In this document: piece after piece, positions 44,811 through 54,938 of the stretch
Layout of the letters: each line of letters opens with the position of its first letter
Numbering within the stretch: position 1 is the stretch's first letter
Source of the DNA: Inquilinus limosus DSM 16000
GTDB lineage: Bacteria; Pseudomonadota; Alphaproteobacteria; DSM-16000; Inquilinaceae
Assembly: GCF_000423185.1 (NCBI RefSeq)
Contig: NZ_KE383987.1
Coordinates: 130,228 to 194,227, forward strand
Length of the DNA stretch: 64,000 nt
Reading direction: 5' to 3'
Made by a program: the position numbers and the translations under genes
The notes under the pieces: generated by a model
What the model saw: only the letters and a program-made list of their open reading frames with translations
Database searches by the model: none
Told to the model about the DNA's origin: nothing

Positions 44811-46289
44811 ATGCAGCTCATCAGGTCATTGGGTCCCGTACTGTCTTTATTCGCCGTTCTGGCGACAGCCGATATTTCATCGGCGCAAGATCAGAACCCT
44901 GCACGGCCGATCTCCGAGCAGGAGGCGCATTCCATCGCCGTCGACGCGTACATTTACTTTTACCCCCTCGTGACGATGGATGTGACTCGCAAGCAGCTCA
45001 CCAACGTCAGGCCGGGCACGGCTGCGATCGGCGGCCCGATCAACACGTTCGACAATATCCCGGCCTTTCCGGCCGCTGATATGAGGGCGGTCGTACGGCC
45101 CAACTTCGATACGCTTTATTCTTCCGCCTGGCTCGATCTGACGAAGGAGCCGGTGGTGGTCTCGGCACCGGACACAAACGGACGCTATTACCTGCTGCCG
45201 ATGCTCGACATGTGGACCGACGTCTTTGCTTCACCCGGTTGGCGCACCACGGGCACGCAGGCCGTCAATTTTCTGGTGACACCGCCCGGCTGGCGGCCCG
45301 AACTGCGCGATAAATCCATCGAGGAGCTCGGATTGCCGGAGGGCACGCAGCTCATCGAGGCGCCGACGCCGTATGTCTGGGTCATCGGCCGCACCAAGAC
45401 CGACGGGCCACCGGACTACGATGCCGTGCACAAGATCCAGGCGGGCTACAAGATCACTCCCCTGTCCGAATGGGGCAAGCCCGCGAAACCCGTCGAGGTT
45501 AGTGTCGATCCCGGCGTCGATATGAAGATGCCCCCGAAGGTCCAAGTCGACACCATGCCGGCCGGCCGGTACTTCGTATACGCGGCCGAGCTGCTCAAGC
45601 TGCACCCGCCGCACGACACAGACCAGCCGATCATCGCCCAGATGAGCCGCATCGGCATCGAGCCCGGGAAGAGCTTCGACTTCGACAGTCTTTCTCCCAC
45701 GGTGAAAGCTGCACTCGAGGCGGCGCCGGTGGCGGCGCAGCATCTGATGGCCTGGAAGGTCCCGACCCTTGCCCGGGTCGCGAATAATTGGTCCGTCAAC
45801 ACCGATACAATGGGGGTCTATGGCAACTATTACCTCAAGCGCGCCATCGTCGCGCAGCTGGGCCTGGGGGCCAACCTCCCGGAGGATGCGATCTATCCGC
45901 TGAATCTCGCTGACGAAAGCGGAAGGCCGCTCGACGGTGCATATAAGTATACGATCACGTTCGAGAAGGACTCTGCGCCGCCGGTCAACGCATTCTGGTC
46001 TATTACGCTCTATGATCGGGAAGGTTTCCAGGTGACGAACAGCCTCGATCGCTTCGCCATCAGCAGCTGGATGCCGTTGAGGACGAGTCCGGATGGATCA
46101 CTGACCCTCCATATCCAGAACGAGAGCCCCGGCAAGGACAATGAAACCAACTGGCTCCCCGCCCCAAAGGGTCCATTCAACTTGACAATGCGGCTCTACG
46201 CCCCGAAATCCGACGCTCTCACTGGCAGGTGGAATCCGCCGCCGGTGATGCGTCTCCAGGAAGGGCCTCCGAATCTGGCCGCCCAATAG
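44811..46289 (+). CDS. DUF1254/DUF1214 exported protein
   Basis: A 492-residue exported protein with signal peptide residues 1-25 (ISSAQD). The DUF1254 half contains DAYIYFYPLVTMDVTRKQ near 44-61 and VVRPNFDTLYSSAWLDL near 98-114. The DUF1214 half contains NYYLKRAIVAQLGLGANLPEDAI split around 340-362, and FWSITLYDREGFQV near 400. Catalysis is not established for this widespread family. The RBS GGGAGG is 7 bases from ATG, and TATAGATT at 44789-44796 could be a separate -10. Last gene of the envelope cluster. Confidence 0.88.
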   Translation: MQLIRSLGPVLSLFAVLATADISSAQDQNPARPISEQEAHSIAVDAYIYFYPLVTMDVTRKQLTNVRPGTAAIGGPINTFDNIPAFPAADMRAVVRPNFDTLYSSAWLDLTKEPVVVSAPDTNGRYYLLPMLDMWTDVFASPGWRTTGTQAVNFLVTPPGWRPELRDKSIEELGLPEGTQLIEAPTPYVWVIGRTKTDGPPDYDAVHKIQAGYKITPLSEWGKPAKPVEVSVDPGVDMKMPPKVQVDTMPAGRYFVYAAELLKLHPPHDTDQPIIAQMSRIGIEPGKSFDFDSLSPTVKAALEAAPVAAQHLMAWKVPTLARVANNWSVNTDTMGVYGNYYLKRAIVAQLGLGANLPEDAIYPLNLADESGRPLDGAYKYTITFEKDSAPPVNAFWSITLYDREGFQVTNSLDRFAISSWMPLRTSPDGSLTLHIQNESPGKDNETNWLPAPKGPFNLTMRLYAPKSDALTGRWNPPPVMRLQEGPPNLAAQ

Positions 46290-46596
46290 AAGACCATCGC
46301 CGACTGCAACGTACCAGGACGACCATCCGGTGAAATTCCGTTGTCCATAAACCAGATCGCGAATGGAAGACCGGCCACGGGGGCGATCCAGCCCCCGTGC
46401 CATCAGCCGGTTTCAGGCGCGAACGGATCGCCAGAATCGCCCGCTCCAGAGAAGCTTGAGAGGGCTCCTTACGTCAGCAACGGGGACGAAGCGCCCGTTC
46501 GTCAGCCCGAGCCGTTTTCGCAGCGGATCGACCGCAATCAAAGCACCGCGTTCGCCACAGGCTCAACGCAGCCGAACCATCCCCGGCCCGGAGACC
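46290..46596. other. Intergenic region with one strong hairpin
   Basis: This 307-base gap lies between the convergent DUF1254 and ppgK genes. The only structure I see is CACGGGGGC-GATCCA-GCCCCCGTG (46376-46399), a perfect 9-base stem with a 6-base loop and no T-run, which could end transcripts from both sides. Short open frames here have no ribosome-binding sites or recognisable products. Confidence 0.5.
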
Positions 46597-47325
46597 TTAC
46601 GCCCGCGCCGCCGCGCGCCGGACCGGCGGCTTGCGCCACAGCCCGGCGCCGCCTTCCAGCCCGGCCTCGTTCGAGGCGATGGTCACGCCCTCCGGCAGGG
46701 TGAAGTCGATGTGCTTGGCGTTGCCGCCGCCGATATGCACCCGGTCCGGATGCAGCAGCACTTCGAGCACCTCCAGCATCCGCTTCACGCGCTTGTTCCA
46801 GCGCTTCCTGCCGACCTTCTGGAAGGCGGCGTTGCCGAGATACTCGTCATAGGTCTTGCCCTTGGCGAGCGGGTGGTGCGCCAGCTCCAGATGCGGCGCC
46901 AGCTCGCCGTCGCGGAACAGGGCGGTGCCGACCCCGGTGCCGAGGGTGACGACCAGCTCGATGCCCCGGCCGGCGATCAGGGCCATCCCCTGCATCTCGG
47001 CGTCGTTGATCATCCGCACCGGGGCGCCGCCCAGCCGCTTCGACAAGGCCGGGGCCAAAGCGAAGCCGGCCCAGTCCCCGGTGCCGAGATTGGGGGCGGT
47101 GAGCACGCGGCCGTTCCGGACCACGCCGGGAAAGCCGACGGCGATGCGGTCGAAGGCCGGCAGCGGCTGCACCAGCGCCGCGATCGTGTCGAGGAACAGC
47201 TTCGGCGGGCAGGGATGCGGCGTCGGCACGCGCTGCCGGTCCGACCGCATCCGCCCGCGGTCGTCGATCACGGCGGCCTTGAGCCCCGTGCCTCCCACAT
47301 CGATAGCCAGGATGCCGGGCTTCAC
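46597..47325 (-). CDS. ppgK: Polyphosphate glucokinase
   Basis: A 242-residue ROK-family kinase. LAIDVGGTGLKAAVIDDRG near the N-terminus is the phosphate-1 motif; GFPGVVRNGRVL, NDAEMQGMAL and TLGTGVGTALFRDG follow; ELAHHPLAKGKTYDEYLG and KRWNKRVKRML are features I associate with polyphosphate glucokinases rather than ATP-only glucokinases. It phosphorylates glucose to glucose-6-phosphate using polyphosphate. The GTG at 47325, 5 bases after AAGGAGG, is preferred over an ATG 30 bases upstream. It fits with the GH15, gnd and zwf genes nearby. Confidence 0.88.
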   Translation of the reverse strand: MKPGILAIDVGGTGLKAAVIDDRGRMRSDRQRVPTPHPCPPKLFLDTIAALVQPLPAFDRIAVGFPGVVRNGRVLTAPNLGTGDWAGFALAPALSKRLGGAPVRMINDAEMQGMALIAGRGIELVVTLGTGVGTALFRDGELAPHLELAHHPLAKGKTYDEYLGNAAFQKVGRKRWNKRVKRMLEVLEVLLHPDRVHIGGGNAKHIDFTLPEGVTIASNEAGLEGGAGLWRKPPVRRAAARA

Positions 47326-47445
47326 GCGTTCCTCCTTGAGGGTTTCGTTCAGCATGCTGGCCGGGTTTCGGCAGCGTCAAGCAGAGCCGCCGTGGCCGCA
47401 GAGCTGCGAATCCGAAGCTCAGAGACCAGAGCGTTCTTCCCATTT

Positions 47446-47536
47446 CTGTCATTGCCCGCTTGACCGGGCAATCCAGGGGCCTTCGAGAGCCGCTCTGGCG
47501 GCCCCTGGATCCTCGGGTCAAGCCCGAGGATGACAG
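47446..47536. repeat. Dispersed palindromic repeat, stem type C (copy 1)
   Basis: About 91 bases: CTGTCATTGCCCGCTTGACC, core ATCCAGGGGCC, then GGCCCCTGGATCCTCGGGTC and the end GAGGATGACAG. The outer stem is of the cccgcttga/tcaagcccg type also found at 56464-56540, although the two arms here are imperfectly matched. It separates ppgK from the GH15 gene. Confidence 0.8.
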
Positions 47537-47581
47537 CTTTCTTTCACATCACCACCGCGTAGAAGCACTATATGTCGCCTG

Positions 47582-50035
47582 TTACATGAGTTCATCGCCC
47601 TGACCATGACCGGCCGGGACGCTCGCCCCGCCGTCGACCAGAACGGCGAAATCGGCGCCCTCCCACCGGTCGGCGTCTCGCCACAGGAAGGTGAAGCGGA
47701 TCCGCGTGCCGGGCTGGGCCGCGGCGGTCGGCAGGTCGAGGACATGCAGGCCGAAGGGGTTCTCCACCGTGGTGTCGTCCCGCACCGTCGCCCAGTCGTC
47801 CAGGCTCCAGTGGATCGTCGCGGCGGCCGGAAGCTCGAGGCGCAGGATCTTGCCGGCCGGCAGGGTGCGCCGCTTCTGGTTGAAGCGCCAGCACCGGACC
47901 GGCGAGGTGACCTTGTCGACCTGGTAGCGCTGCACCGGCTGCGGCGGCAGGTCGAACACCCGGCCGTCGCGCAGCGACCGCAGCAGCTTGATGTGCTCGG
48001 CATGGGCCCAGACCAGCGGCATGGCGCTGCCCGAGGGCCGGCCGCGGAACAGCTCGCGCTCCGGGATGTCCTCGGCGTCCCACACCTGTTCCGGCAGCAG
48101 CCCGCCCTCCCCGGCCGATCGCTCCAGCGTCGCCAGCAACGCCTCGGCCGCTTCCGCGCGCCCGGCCGCCAGCTCGTAATGCGCCCGCTCGCCGATCAGG
48201 AGCGGCCAGGCCCGGCCGATGCCGGTGCCGTCGAAGGGCGCGCCGTCCTGGTGCTCGCCATAGCCGTCGTCGTTGTAGCGGTACCAGACCGGACCCTGCG
48301 GCAGCTCCGCCTTCAGCACCGCGTCGATGGCGCGGACCGTGTCGACGATGCGCGGGTCGTCCGGCGCCCGCAGGCCGAAGCGCACCAGGGCCAGGGCGTC
48401 GGGGCTGATCAGCAGCGCGGCCTTGCGCGCATCGTCGCCCGGCGGCCGGTTCTTCACCGGCACATAGCCGTCGAGCGGCGAGGCCGCGTCCGCCGCATCG
48501 GCCGGGGCGATGCGGACGTAGTAGCCTCTGAGGCCGAGCCGGCTGCAGATTGCGGTGCCTTCGGCGAAGGTCCAGCGCTCGACCTCGTCGTTCCACATGT
48601 CCGCGGTCTGGCGCAGCCAGCGTGCCTCCTCCGCCCGGCCGGACAGGTCGAGGATGTCGGCCGCGGCCAGCAGAGCCGCGATCTCCACTGCCAGGGTAAA
48701 GGGCGAATATCCGGCGTCTTCCTCCCACCGGTCCTGACCGGTCACCGGGCCGTTGCGCAGGATGAAGCCGGCGGCGCGCCGCACCATCGGCACGAAGCGG
48801 GCCAGCTCGTCCCCGGCCAGGTCTCCCTCCCGCCGCAGCATGTCGGCGAGGAGGATCGGGAAGGCGCATTCGTCCATCTGCACCCCGTTCCAATAGGGGG
48901 TGCCGTCGAGCCAGACATTCTGCGACCAGTGGCCGTCGGCCTCCTGGATCGCCTGGAGATAGCCGAGGATCGCCTTGGCCTCGGCCGCCGCCCCTGCGGC
49001 GAGGAAGCCGCCGGCGGTCTCGACCAGGTCGCGCGGCCAGACCAGGTGATAGCCGCCGAGATCCTCGTCGCCCTTGGCGAAGCCCCAAGGGATCGACAGC
49101 GAGGCGATGACGGCGCCGGGGAACTCGACGGTCTGGTGGCTGGCCAGCACCGCCGTGCTGGTGCGGTAGGCGGCGGTCTCGGAACCGGCGGTGCCGTCGA
49201 GCGGCAGCAGCCCGGACTGCCAGCGCCGCCAGCCTTCGACATAGAGGTCGCGCGCGGCCGCGAAGCCGGATTGCAGCCCGGCCAAGGCGTGGTGCGCCGC
49301 CTCCTCCGGCCGCTCGCCGAAGCCGAGCGCCAGCAGGAAGCGGCCCTCGGGCGCGGCGGCCAGGTCGATCTCCCCGGCCAGGGCGACATTGCCGTTCTCG
49401 GCCCGGCGCCAGGCCGGGTTCAGCGCGCCGGTCCGCGACAGCGTCTGCCAGCCGTCCGAGGTGCCGACATAGCCGACCGAACGGGCGCGCCAGGGCACCG
49501 AGGCGGCCAGCGCCAGCGAGACGCCATCGGTGCCGCGGGCGAACAGCATCGGCGCGCCCTTGTAGTCGTCGACCCAGCCGGTGTTGTCGGCGCCGGCATT
49601 GACCAGATGCGGTGCCAGCAGGGCGAACAGCCGGTGGTCCGCCGGCTCGCCCTCATGCAAGGTGAAGACGATCTCCTGCAGCAGCACCGGGCCGAGCGGG
49701 TTGGCCAGCACCGACTTCTCGATCCGCCAGCGGCCGTCCAGCGCTGTGTTGACCAGCCGGAAGGCCGGCACGCCGGCCTCGAGCATTCGCGTCTCCGACC
49801 GGGCGTCGCGCTTCTCCTCGGCGAAATACCCGCCCGGGCCGGTGACGATCAGCCCGAGATCGCGGACGCAGGCGGTGTCGATTCGCGGAAAGTAGATCTC
49901 GTTCAGGATGCCGTGGCTGAGGGTGAACCACACGCGGCTGGTGCCGGACAGGGCGGTGCCGACGCCCGACTTGGCGCTGGAGGTCCACCGCGCCGGCCCG
50001 CCGGGCGCGCCCGGCGGCTGATCGAACCGATCCAT
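47582..50035 (-). CDS. GH15 glucoamylase-family glycosidase (glucan 1,4-alpha-glucosidase)
   Basis: An 817-residue glycoside hydrolase family 15 protein. Residues ~15-270 form the N-terminal beta-sandwich (GTSRVWFTLSHGILNEIYFP). The (alpha/alpha)6 catalytic domain includes GYHLVWPRDLVET at 328-340 and WEEDAGYSPFTL at 437-448, whose glutamate is the likely general acid. Residues ~690-817 resemble the extra C-terminal domain of glucodextranase-type enzymes. There is no signal peptide, so it would release glucose from cytoplasmic alpha-glucans or trehalose-like substrates. The glucose could be phosphorylated by PpgK encoded downstream. ATG at 50035 is preferred over a start 57 bases upstream. 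Confidence 0.88.
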   Translation of the reverse strand: MDRFDQPPGAPGGPARWTSSAKSGVGTALSGTSRVWFTLSHGILNEIYFPRIDTACVRDLGLIVTGPGGYFAEEKRDARSETRMLEAGVPAFRLVNTALDGRWRIEKSVLANPLGPVLLQEIVFTLHEGEPADHRLFALLAPHLVNAGADNTGWVDDYKGAPMLFARGTDGVSLALAASVPWRARSVGYVGTSDGWQTLSRTGALNPAWRRAENGNVALAGEIDLAAAPEGRFLLALGFGERPEEAAHHALAGLQSGFAAARDLYVEGWRRWQSGLLPLDGTAGSETAAYRTSTAVLASHQTVEFPGAVIASLSIPWGFAKGDEDLGGYHLVWPRDLVETAGGFLAAGAAAEAKAILGYLQAIQEADGHWSQNVWLDGTPYWNGVQMDECAFPILLADMLRREGDLAGDELARFVPMVRRAAGFILRNGPVTGQDRWEEDAGYSPFTLAVEIAALLAAADILDLSGRAEEARWLRQTADMWNDEVERWTFAEGTAICSRLGLRGYYVRIAPADAADAASPLDGYVPVKNRPPGDDARKAALLISPDALALVRFGLRAPDDPRIVDTVRAIDAVLKAELPQGPVWYRYNDDGYGEHQDGAPFDGTGIGRAWPLLIGERAHYELAAGRAEAAEALLATLERSAGEGGLLPEQVWDAEDIPERELFRGRPSGSAMPLVWAHAEHIKLLRSLRDGRVFDLPPQPVQRYQVDKVTSPVRCWRFNQKRRTLPAGKILRLELPAAATIHWSLDDWATVRDDTTVENPFGLHVLDLPTAAAQPGTRIRFTFLWRDADRWEGADFAVLVDGGASVPAGHGQGDELM

Positions 50036-50178
50036 TGCGTGTCCTGCCCTCCACACCCGATCGACGCAGGTCTGGTCTTTCGGACTCCCCACCGGCGCGA
50101 TGCGGGCGCACCATCGGGGTCACGATAGGGTGATAGGGTACCATCGACGCACCGGACCGAAACGAGAGGATCGACGGA

Positions 50179-51162
50179 ATGCAGCTCGGGGTGATCGGAC
50201 TCGGCCGCATGGGCGGCAACATCGCGCGGCGGCTGATGCGCGCGGGCCACGACTGCGTGGTCTACGACCGCAGCGCCGAGGCCATCAAGGCGCTGGCCGG
50301 CGAAGGCGCCACGCCGGCGGCTGATCTGCAGGCCCTGGTGGCGGCGCTGACGCCGCCGCGCGCGGTCTGGGTCATGCTGCCGGCCGGGGCGCCGACCGAG
50401 GACACGGTGACGGCGCTGGCGGGCCTGCTGAGCCCCGGCGACATCGTCATCGACGGCGGCAACAGCTTCTACAAGGACGACATCCGCCGCGCCGCGGCGC
50501 TGGAGCCGAAGGACCTGCATTATGTCGATGTCGGCACCTCCGGCGGCGTCTGGGGGCTGGAGCGCGGCTACTGCATGATGATCGGCGGCACCAAGGCCGC
50601 GGTCGAGCATCTCGACCCGATCTTCGCCGCGCTGGCCCCCGGCCTGGGCACGGTGGAGCGCACGCCGGGCCGCGAGGGCCGCGACCCGCGGGCCGAGCGC
50701 GGCTACATCCATGCCGGGCCGGCCGGCGCCGGGCACTTCGTCAAGATGGTGCACAACGGCATCGAATACGGGCTGATGCAGGCCTATGCCGAGGGCTTCG
50801 ACATCCTGAAGAACAAGGCGTCGAAGGAGCTGCCGGAGGCCGAGCGCTACGAGCTGGACCTGGCCGACATCGCCGAGGTGTGGCGGCGCGGCAGCGTCGT
50901 CTCCTCCTGGCTGCTCGACCTCAGCGCCATGGCGCTGGCCGAGAACGAGGATCTGTCGGAGTACACCGGCGTCGTCGCCGATTCCGGCGAGGGCCGCTGG
51001 ACCGTGATGGCGGCGCTGGAGGAGGCGGTGCCCGCCGATGTGCTGTCGACCGCGCTCTATGTCCGCTTCCGCTCGCGCCAGGAGCACACCTTCGGCGAGA
51101 AGCTGCTGTCGGCGATGCGCAACAAATTCGGGGGCCATGTCGAACGGCCGGCGGGCGGCTGA
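50179..51162 (+). CDS. gnd: 6-phosphogluconate dehydrogenase, decarboxylating (short GntZ/YqeC type)
   Basis: A 327-residue enzyme. [13 protein letters not shown] near residue 7 is the dinucleotide fold, [12 protein letters not shown] near 92-103 and [19 protein letters not shown] near 116-134 are substrate-site motifs, and [14 protein letters not shown] near 185 holds the catalytic lysine. The length identifies the short form (about 300-330 residues), often NAD-preferring, versus the ~470-residue Gnd. It converts 6-phosphogluconate to ribulose-5-phosphate. Three bases before zwf; divergent from the GH15 gene. Confidence 0.93.
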   Translation: MQLGVIGLGRMGGNIARRLMRAGHDCVVYDRSAEAIKALAGEGATPAADLQALVAALTPPRAVWVMLPAGAPTEDTVTALAGLLSPGDIVIDGGNSFYKDDIRRAAALEPKDLHYVDVGTSGGVWGLERGYCMMIGGTKAAVEHLDPIFAALAPGLGTVERTPGREGRDPRAERGYIHAGPAGAGHFVKMVHNGIEYGLMQAYAEGFDILKNKASKELPEAERYELDLADIAEVWRRGSVVSSWLLDLSAMALAENEDLSEYTGVVADSGEGRWTVMAALEEAVPADVLSTALYVRFRSRQEHTFGEKLLSAMRNKFGGHVERPAGG

Positions 51163-51165
51163 TCC

Positions 51166-52695
51166 ATGGCCGCGCTGATCTCGCCCTCCCCCGCGGCGCC
51201 GGCCGGCACCCCGCCGGCGCCGCCCTGCAGCTTCGTGATCTTCGGCGCCTCGGGCGACCTGACCGGCCGACTGCTGACCCCCGCCCTGTACCATCTGATG
51301 CGCGAGAGGCTGCTGGATCCCGGCTTCGAGATCCTCGGCGTCGACCGGGTCGAGCATGACGATGCGAGCTTCCGCAAGGTGTTGGGCGAGGCCCTGCACA
51401 CGCTGGGGGCCCGGAACGGCATCGACGAGGCCGCCTGGGACCGCCTGGCCGCCGGCATCCGGTACCTGCAGGGCGACTTCGCCGACCCCGAGACCTACCG
51501 CCGCCTGGCCGGACACCTGGCGCAGCGGGCCGAGGCCGGCGGCCAGGCCAACGCCGTGTTCTACCTGGCGGTGGCGCCGCGCTTCTTCGCGCCGATCGCG
51601 GCCGCCCTGTCGTCGGCCGGCCTCCTGACCGAGAACGACAAAGGCTTCCGCCGCCTGGTGGTGGAGAAGCCCTTCGGCACCGATCTGGCCTCAGCCCGCG
51701 AGCTGAACGCCAGGCTGCTGGCGGCGGCGTCGGAGACGCAGATCTACCGGATCGACCACTATCTCGGGAAGGAGACGGTCCAGAACATCATGGCCTTCCG
51801 GTTCGGCAACGGCATCTTCGAGCCGCTCTGGAACCGCGACCACATCGAGCATGTGCAGATCACCGCGGCCGAGACGGTGGGGGTGGAGCGGCGGGGCCGC
51901 TTCTACGACGCCACCGGGGCGCTGCGCGACATGGTGCCGAACCACCTGTTCCAGCTGCTGGCGATGACCGCGATGGAGGCGCCGAACTCCTTCGCCGCCG
52001 ACGCGGTGCGCACCGAGAAGACCAAGGTGATCGAGGCGCTGCACGACCTGTCGCCCGAAGAGGTGCCGCGGATGGTGGTGCGCGGCCAGTACGACGCCGG
52101 CACTGTGTTGGGCAAGCCGCGCGCCGCCTACCGGCAGGAGCCGGACGTGGCGCCGGACAGCCGGACCGAGACCTATGTCGCGCTGAAGGCGACGATCGAC
52201 AACTGGCGCTGGTCCGGCGTGCCCTTCTACCTGCGCACCGGCAAGTCGCTGGCGGTGCGGCGGACCGAGATCGCGATCCAGTTCAAGCGGGCGCCTGCGG
52301 TGCTGTTCCGCGAGGCGGTCGACGGGCCGACGCCGAACCTGCTGGTGATCCGGATCCAGCCGGACGAGGGCATCTCGCTGCGCTTCGCCGCCAAGGTGCC
52401 GGGGCGGGAGATGCGGCTCGGCCATGTCGAGATGGATTTCCGCTACGCCGAGTATTTCCAGGCGGAGCCGCAGACCGGATACGAGACGCTGATCTATGAC
52501 TGCCTGACCGGCGACCCGACGCTGTTCCAGCGCGCCGACAACATCGAGACCGGCTGGGCCGAGGTGCAGCCGATCCTCGACCACTGGGCGGCGCATCCGG
52601 AGGCGCCGCAGCTCTACGCCGCCGGCAGCGACGGGCCGGCCTGCGCCGACGAACTGCTCGCACGGGATGGATACAAATGGCTGCCCCTGACCTGA
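51166..52695 (+). CDS. zwf: Glucose-6-phosphate dehydrogenase
   Basis: A 509-residue enzyme. [18 protein letters not shown] at about 25-42 is the nucleotide-binding fold, and the active-site motif RIDHYLGKE is at 195-203 with the catalytic His. It oxidises glucose-6-phosphate to 6-phosphogluconolactone. The preceding gnd and following HAD genes are close enough for one operon; 6-phosphogluconolactonase (pgl) is not here and must be elsewhere or replaced. Confidence 0.96.
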   Translation: MAALISPSPAAPAGTPPAPPCSFVIFGASGDLTGRLLTPALYHLMRERLLDPGFEILGVDRVEHDDASFRKVLGEALHTLGARNGIDEAAWDRLAAGIRYLQGDFADPETYRRLAGHLAQRAEAGGQANAVFYLAVAPRFFAPIAAALSSAGLLTENDKGFRRLVVEKPFGTDLASARELNARLLAAASETQIYRIDHYLGKETVQNIMAFRFGNGIFEPLWNRDHIEHVQITAAETVGVERRGRFYDATGALRDMVPNHLFQLLAMTAMEAPNSFAADAVRTEKTKVIEALHDLSPEEVPRMVVRGQYDAGTVLGKPRAAYRQEPDVAPDSRTETYVALKATIDNWRWSGVPFYLRTGKSLAVRRTEIAIQFKRAPAVLFREAVDGPTPNLLVIRIQPDEGISLRFAAKVPGREMRLGHVEMDFRYAEYFQAEPQTGYETLIYDCLTGDPTLFQRADNIETGWAEVQPILDHWAAHPEAPQLYAAGSDGPACADELLARDGYKWLPLT

Positions 52696-53546
52696 CCCCC
52701 GCCCCGGAGACGGCGAAGCCGGCGCCGGCCGGGCGCATCGCCCTGATGGTCTCCGACGTCGACGGCACGCTGGTCGATCCGGACAAGGCGCTGGCCCCGG
52801 CGACGGTCGCCGCGGTGCGGCGGCTGCGCGAGGCCGGCATCGGCTTCGCCGCCGTGTCCAGCCGGCCACCGCGCGGCATGGCGATGCTGATCGAACCGCT
52901 CGGCCTCGCCCTGCCGCTCGGCGCCTTCAACGGCGGCACCATCTTCCGGCCGGACATGACCGTGCTCTCGGCCCTGGCGGTGCCGGAGGCGGCGGCGCGG
53001 ACCACGGTGGAGACGCTGCGCCGCTTCGGCGCCGACATCTGGGTGTTCGCCGACAACCAATGGCTGACGAGCAATCCGGACGGCCCCTATGTCGGACGCG
53101 AGCGGCACACGGTGCAGTTCGACCCGACCATCGTCCCCGATGTCGAGCCCTATCTGGCGCGGGCCGGCAAGATCGTCGGCTCCTCGGCGGATTTCGACAG
53201 GCTGGCCCGCTGCGAGGCGGAGCTGCAGGGCCTGCTGGCCGGCACCGCCACCGCCCGCCGGTCGCAGCGCTACTATCTCGACATCACCCATCCGGAGGCC
53301 GACAAGGGCCATGCCGTGGCGCAGATCGCCGCCGCGGCCGGGGTGGCGCTGGCCGAGGTGGCGGTGATCGGCGACATGGCCAATGACGTGCCGATGTTCC
53401 GCCGGGCCGGGCTGTCGATCGCCATGGGCAACGCCATCGACGAGGTCAAGGCGCTGGCCCATTTCGCCGCGACCAGCAACGCCGAGGACGGCTTCGCCAG
53501 GGCGGTGGAGGAGTATGTGCTGCCAAGGGCGGCACGGGGCAGATAG
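52677..53546 (+). CDS. HAD-superfamily hydrolase, Cof/IIB type
   Basis: A 289-residue HAD-IIB phosphatase. Motif I is SDVDGTLVD with Asp27 and Asp29; SSRPPRGM carries motif II; motif IV is [16 protein letters not shown] near 235-250. The cap between motifs II and III is the alpha/beta C2 cap of Cof-like sugar phosphatases. It overlaps the end of zwf by 19 bases, so it is translationally linked to the pentose phosphate genes and may remove a phosphorylated sugar. Confidence 0.87.
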   Translation: MAAPDLTPAPETAKPAPAGRIALMVSDVDGTLVDPDKALAPATVAAVRRLREAGIGFAAVSSRPPRGMAMLIEPLGLALPLGAFNGGTIFRPDMTVLSALAVPEAAARTTVETLRRFGADIWVFADNQWLTSNPDGPYVGRERHTVQFDPTIVPDVEPYLARAGKIVGSSADFDRLARCEAELQGLLAGTATARRSQRYYLDITHPEADKGHAVAQIAAAAGVALAEVAVIGDMANDVPMFRRAGLSIAMGNAIDEVKALAHFAATSNAEDGFARAVEEYVLPRAARGR

Positions 53547-53549
53547 GGC

Positions 53550-54938
53550 TCAGCCCTTCGGAGCGCCCGCCTCGCCCAGGTCCCAGAACAGCCCGGTCAT
53601 GATCTGCAGCCCCTCGCGCGCGACCGGGGCCAGGAGATGCTCGTCCGGGCCGTGCTGGCGGCAGCCGCCATAGGAGTGCGGCACCCAGATCGTGGCCAGG
53701 CCCAGCGTGCCGGCGAAGACCTCGTTCGGCAGCGACCCGCCGACATTGGGCAGCACCATCGGCGCCGCCCCCGTGGTCGCGGCGATCGAGCCGGCGGCCC
53801 AGCGCGCCCAGGGGGCGTCGGGGTCGAGCCGCGTCGCCAGCATCGGCGTGCCCGAGACGCCGACCTCGATGCCGCGGAAGCCCTGCGCCTCAAGATGGGC
53901 GCTGACGGCGCCGGGCAGGTCCGAGACGTCGGTGCCGACGACGAAGCGCAGCTGGCAATGCACCCGGGCCGAGGGCGGGATCGCGTTCTGCGGCGCCTCC
54001 GGCGTGCCGGCGGTGAAGGCCAGGACCTCCAGCGCGTTCCAGCCGAACACCCGCTCGGCCGGGCTCAGCCCCGGCTCGCCCCAGCCTTCCGCCAGCGGCT
54101 GACCTTCGGCGTCGCGGGCGATGGCGACGTCGGACAACGCGCGGCGGACCGAGTCCGGGATCGGCGGCGGCCGCAGCCCGGGCACCCGGATGGCGCCGCG
54201 GGCGTCGACCAGCGCCGCGACGGCATTGGCCAGGATCGTGGCGGGGTTGGGCAGGAGGCCGCCCCAGTTGCCGGAATGGTGGCTGCCCTCGCGCAGGCTC
54301 AGCCGCAGGTCGAAATTGATCACGCCGCGGGTGCCGAGCGCGATCATGGGCCGGGCGGGATCGAGCCGCGGCCCGTCCGACGCGATCAGCACGTCGGCCG
54401 CCAGCAGGTCGCGATGCGCGGCGCAGATCTCGTCCAGCCCGGGCGAGCCGATCTCCTCGCTGGTCTCGACCAGGAAGGCCATGTTGAAGCCGAGCCGGCC
54501 GCTGCGCGCCTGCAGCACCTGCTCGACCGCGGCGATGTTGATCGAGTGCTGGCCCTTGTTGTCGGCGGTGCCGCGGCCGTACCAGCGGTCGCCCTCGACC
54601 GTGATCCGCCAGGGGTCGAGCCCGGCCCGCCAGCGCTCGGGCGCGCCCAGCACCACGTCGCCATGGCCGTAGCACAGCACGCCGGGCAGGCCCTCGCCCT
54701 CCTGCCGCCGGGCGATCAGCGCCGGGGCGTCGGGCGCGGCCGGGTTCGGCACCAGATGCAGCGTGAAGCCCAGCCGGGCCAAGCTCGGCCCGATCTCGCG
54801 CTGCAGATAGTCCAGAAGCGGCCCGCGGTCGGCCGCCTGGCTCTCGGTGCGGAAGCCGATCCGGCGGTCGAGATCGGCCCGGAAGCCGCCCTCGTCGAAA
54901 TAGCGCCTGGCCCCGGCGATCGCGGCGTCGCGTGACAT
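53550..54938 (-). CDS. M20-family metallopeptidase
   Basis: A 462-residue M20 peptidase. The first zinc ligand is in LCYGHGDVV (HxD) near residue 85, YGRGTADNKGQ near 118 supplies the bridging Asp, and VETSEEIGSPG near 151 the catalytic Glu-Glu. SHHSGNWGGLLPN near 214 lies in the dimerisation domain and PHSYGGCRQHGPDEH near 426 has the last His ligand. It cleaves a small peptide or N-acyl amino acid in the cytoplasm. ATG at 54938 follows GGAGGGCAGGGG. It converges on the HAD gene with 3 bases between stops. Confidence 0.88.
   Translation of the reverse strand: MSRDAAIAGARRYFDEGGFRADLDRRIGFRTESQAADRGPLLDYLQREIGPSLARLGFTLHLVPNPAAPDAPALIARRQEGEGLPGVLCYGHGDVVLGAPERWRAGLDPWRITVEGDRWYGRGTADNKGQHSINIAAVEQVLQARSGRLGFNMAFLVETSEEIGSPGLDEICAAHRDLLAADVLIASDGPRLDPARPMIALGTRGVINFDLRLSLREGSHHSGNWGGLLPNPATILANAVAALVDARGAIRVPGLRPPPIPDSVRRALSDVAIARDAEGQPLAEGWGEPGLSPAERVFGWNALEVLAFTAGTPEAPQNAIPPSARVHCQLRFVVGTDVSDLPGAVSAHLEAQGFRGIEVGVSGTPMLATRLDPDAPWARWAAGSIAATTGAAPMVLPNVGGSLPNEVFAGTLGLATIWVPHSYGGCRQHGPDEHLLAPVAREGLQIMTGLFWDLGEAGAPKG

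Noticed and set aside
47606-50128. An 840-codon frame antisense to the GH15 gene, and similar long shadows at 18084-20135, 23042-25249 and 56468-59176
   Set aside because: Each mirrors a well-supported gene, is rich in Arg, Gly, His and Gln as expected from antisense reading of GC-rich codons, and shows no recognised motif.
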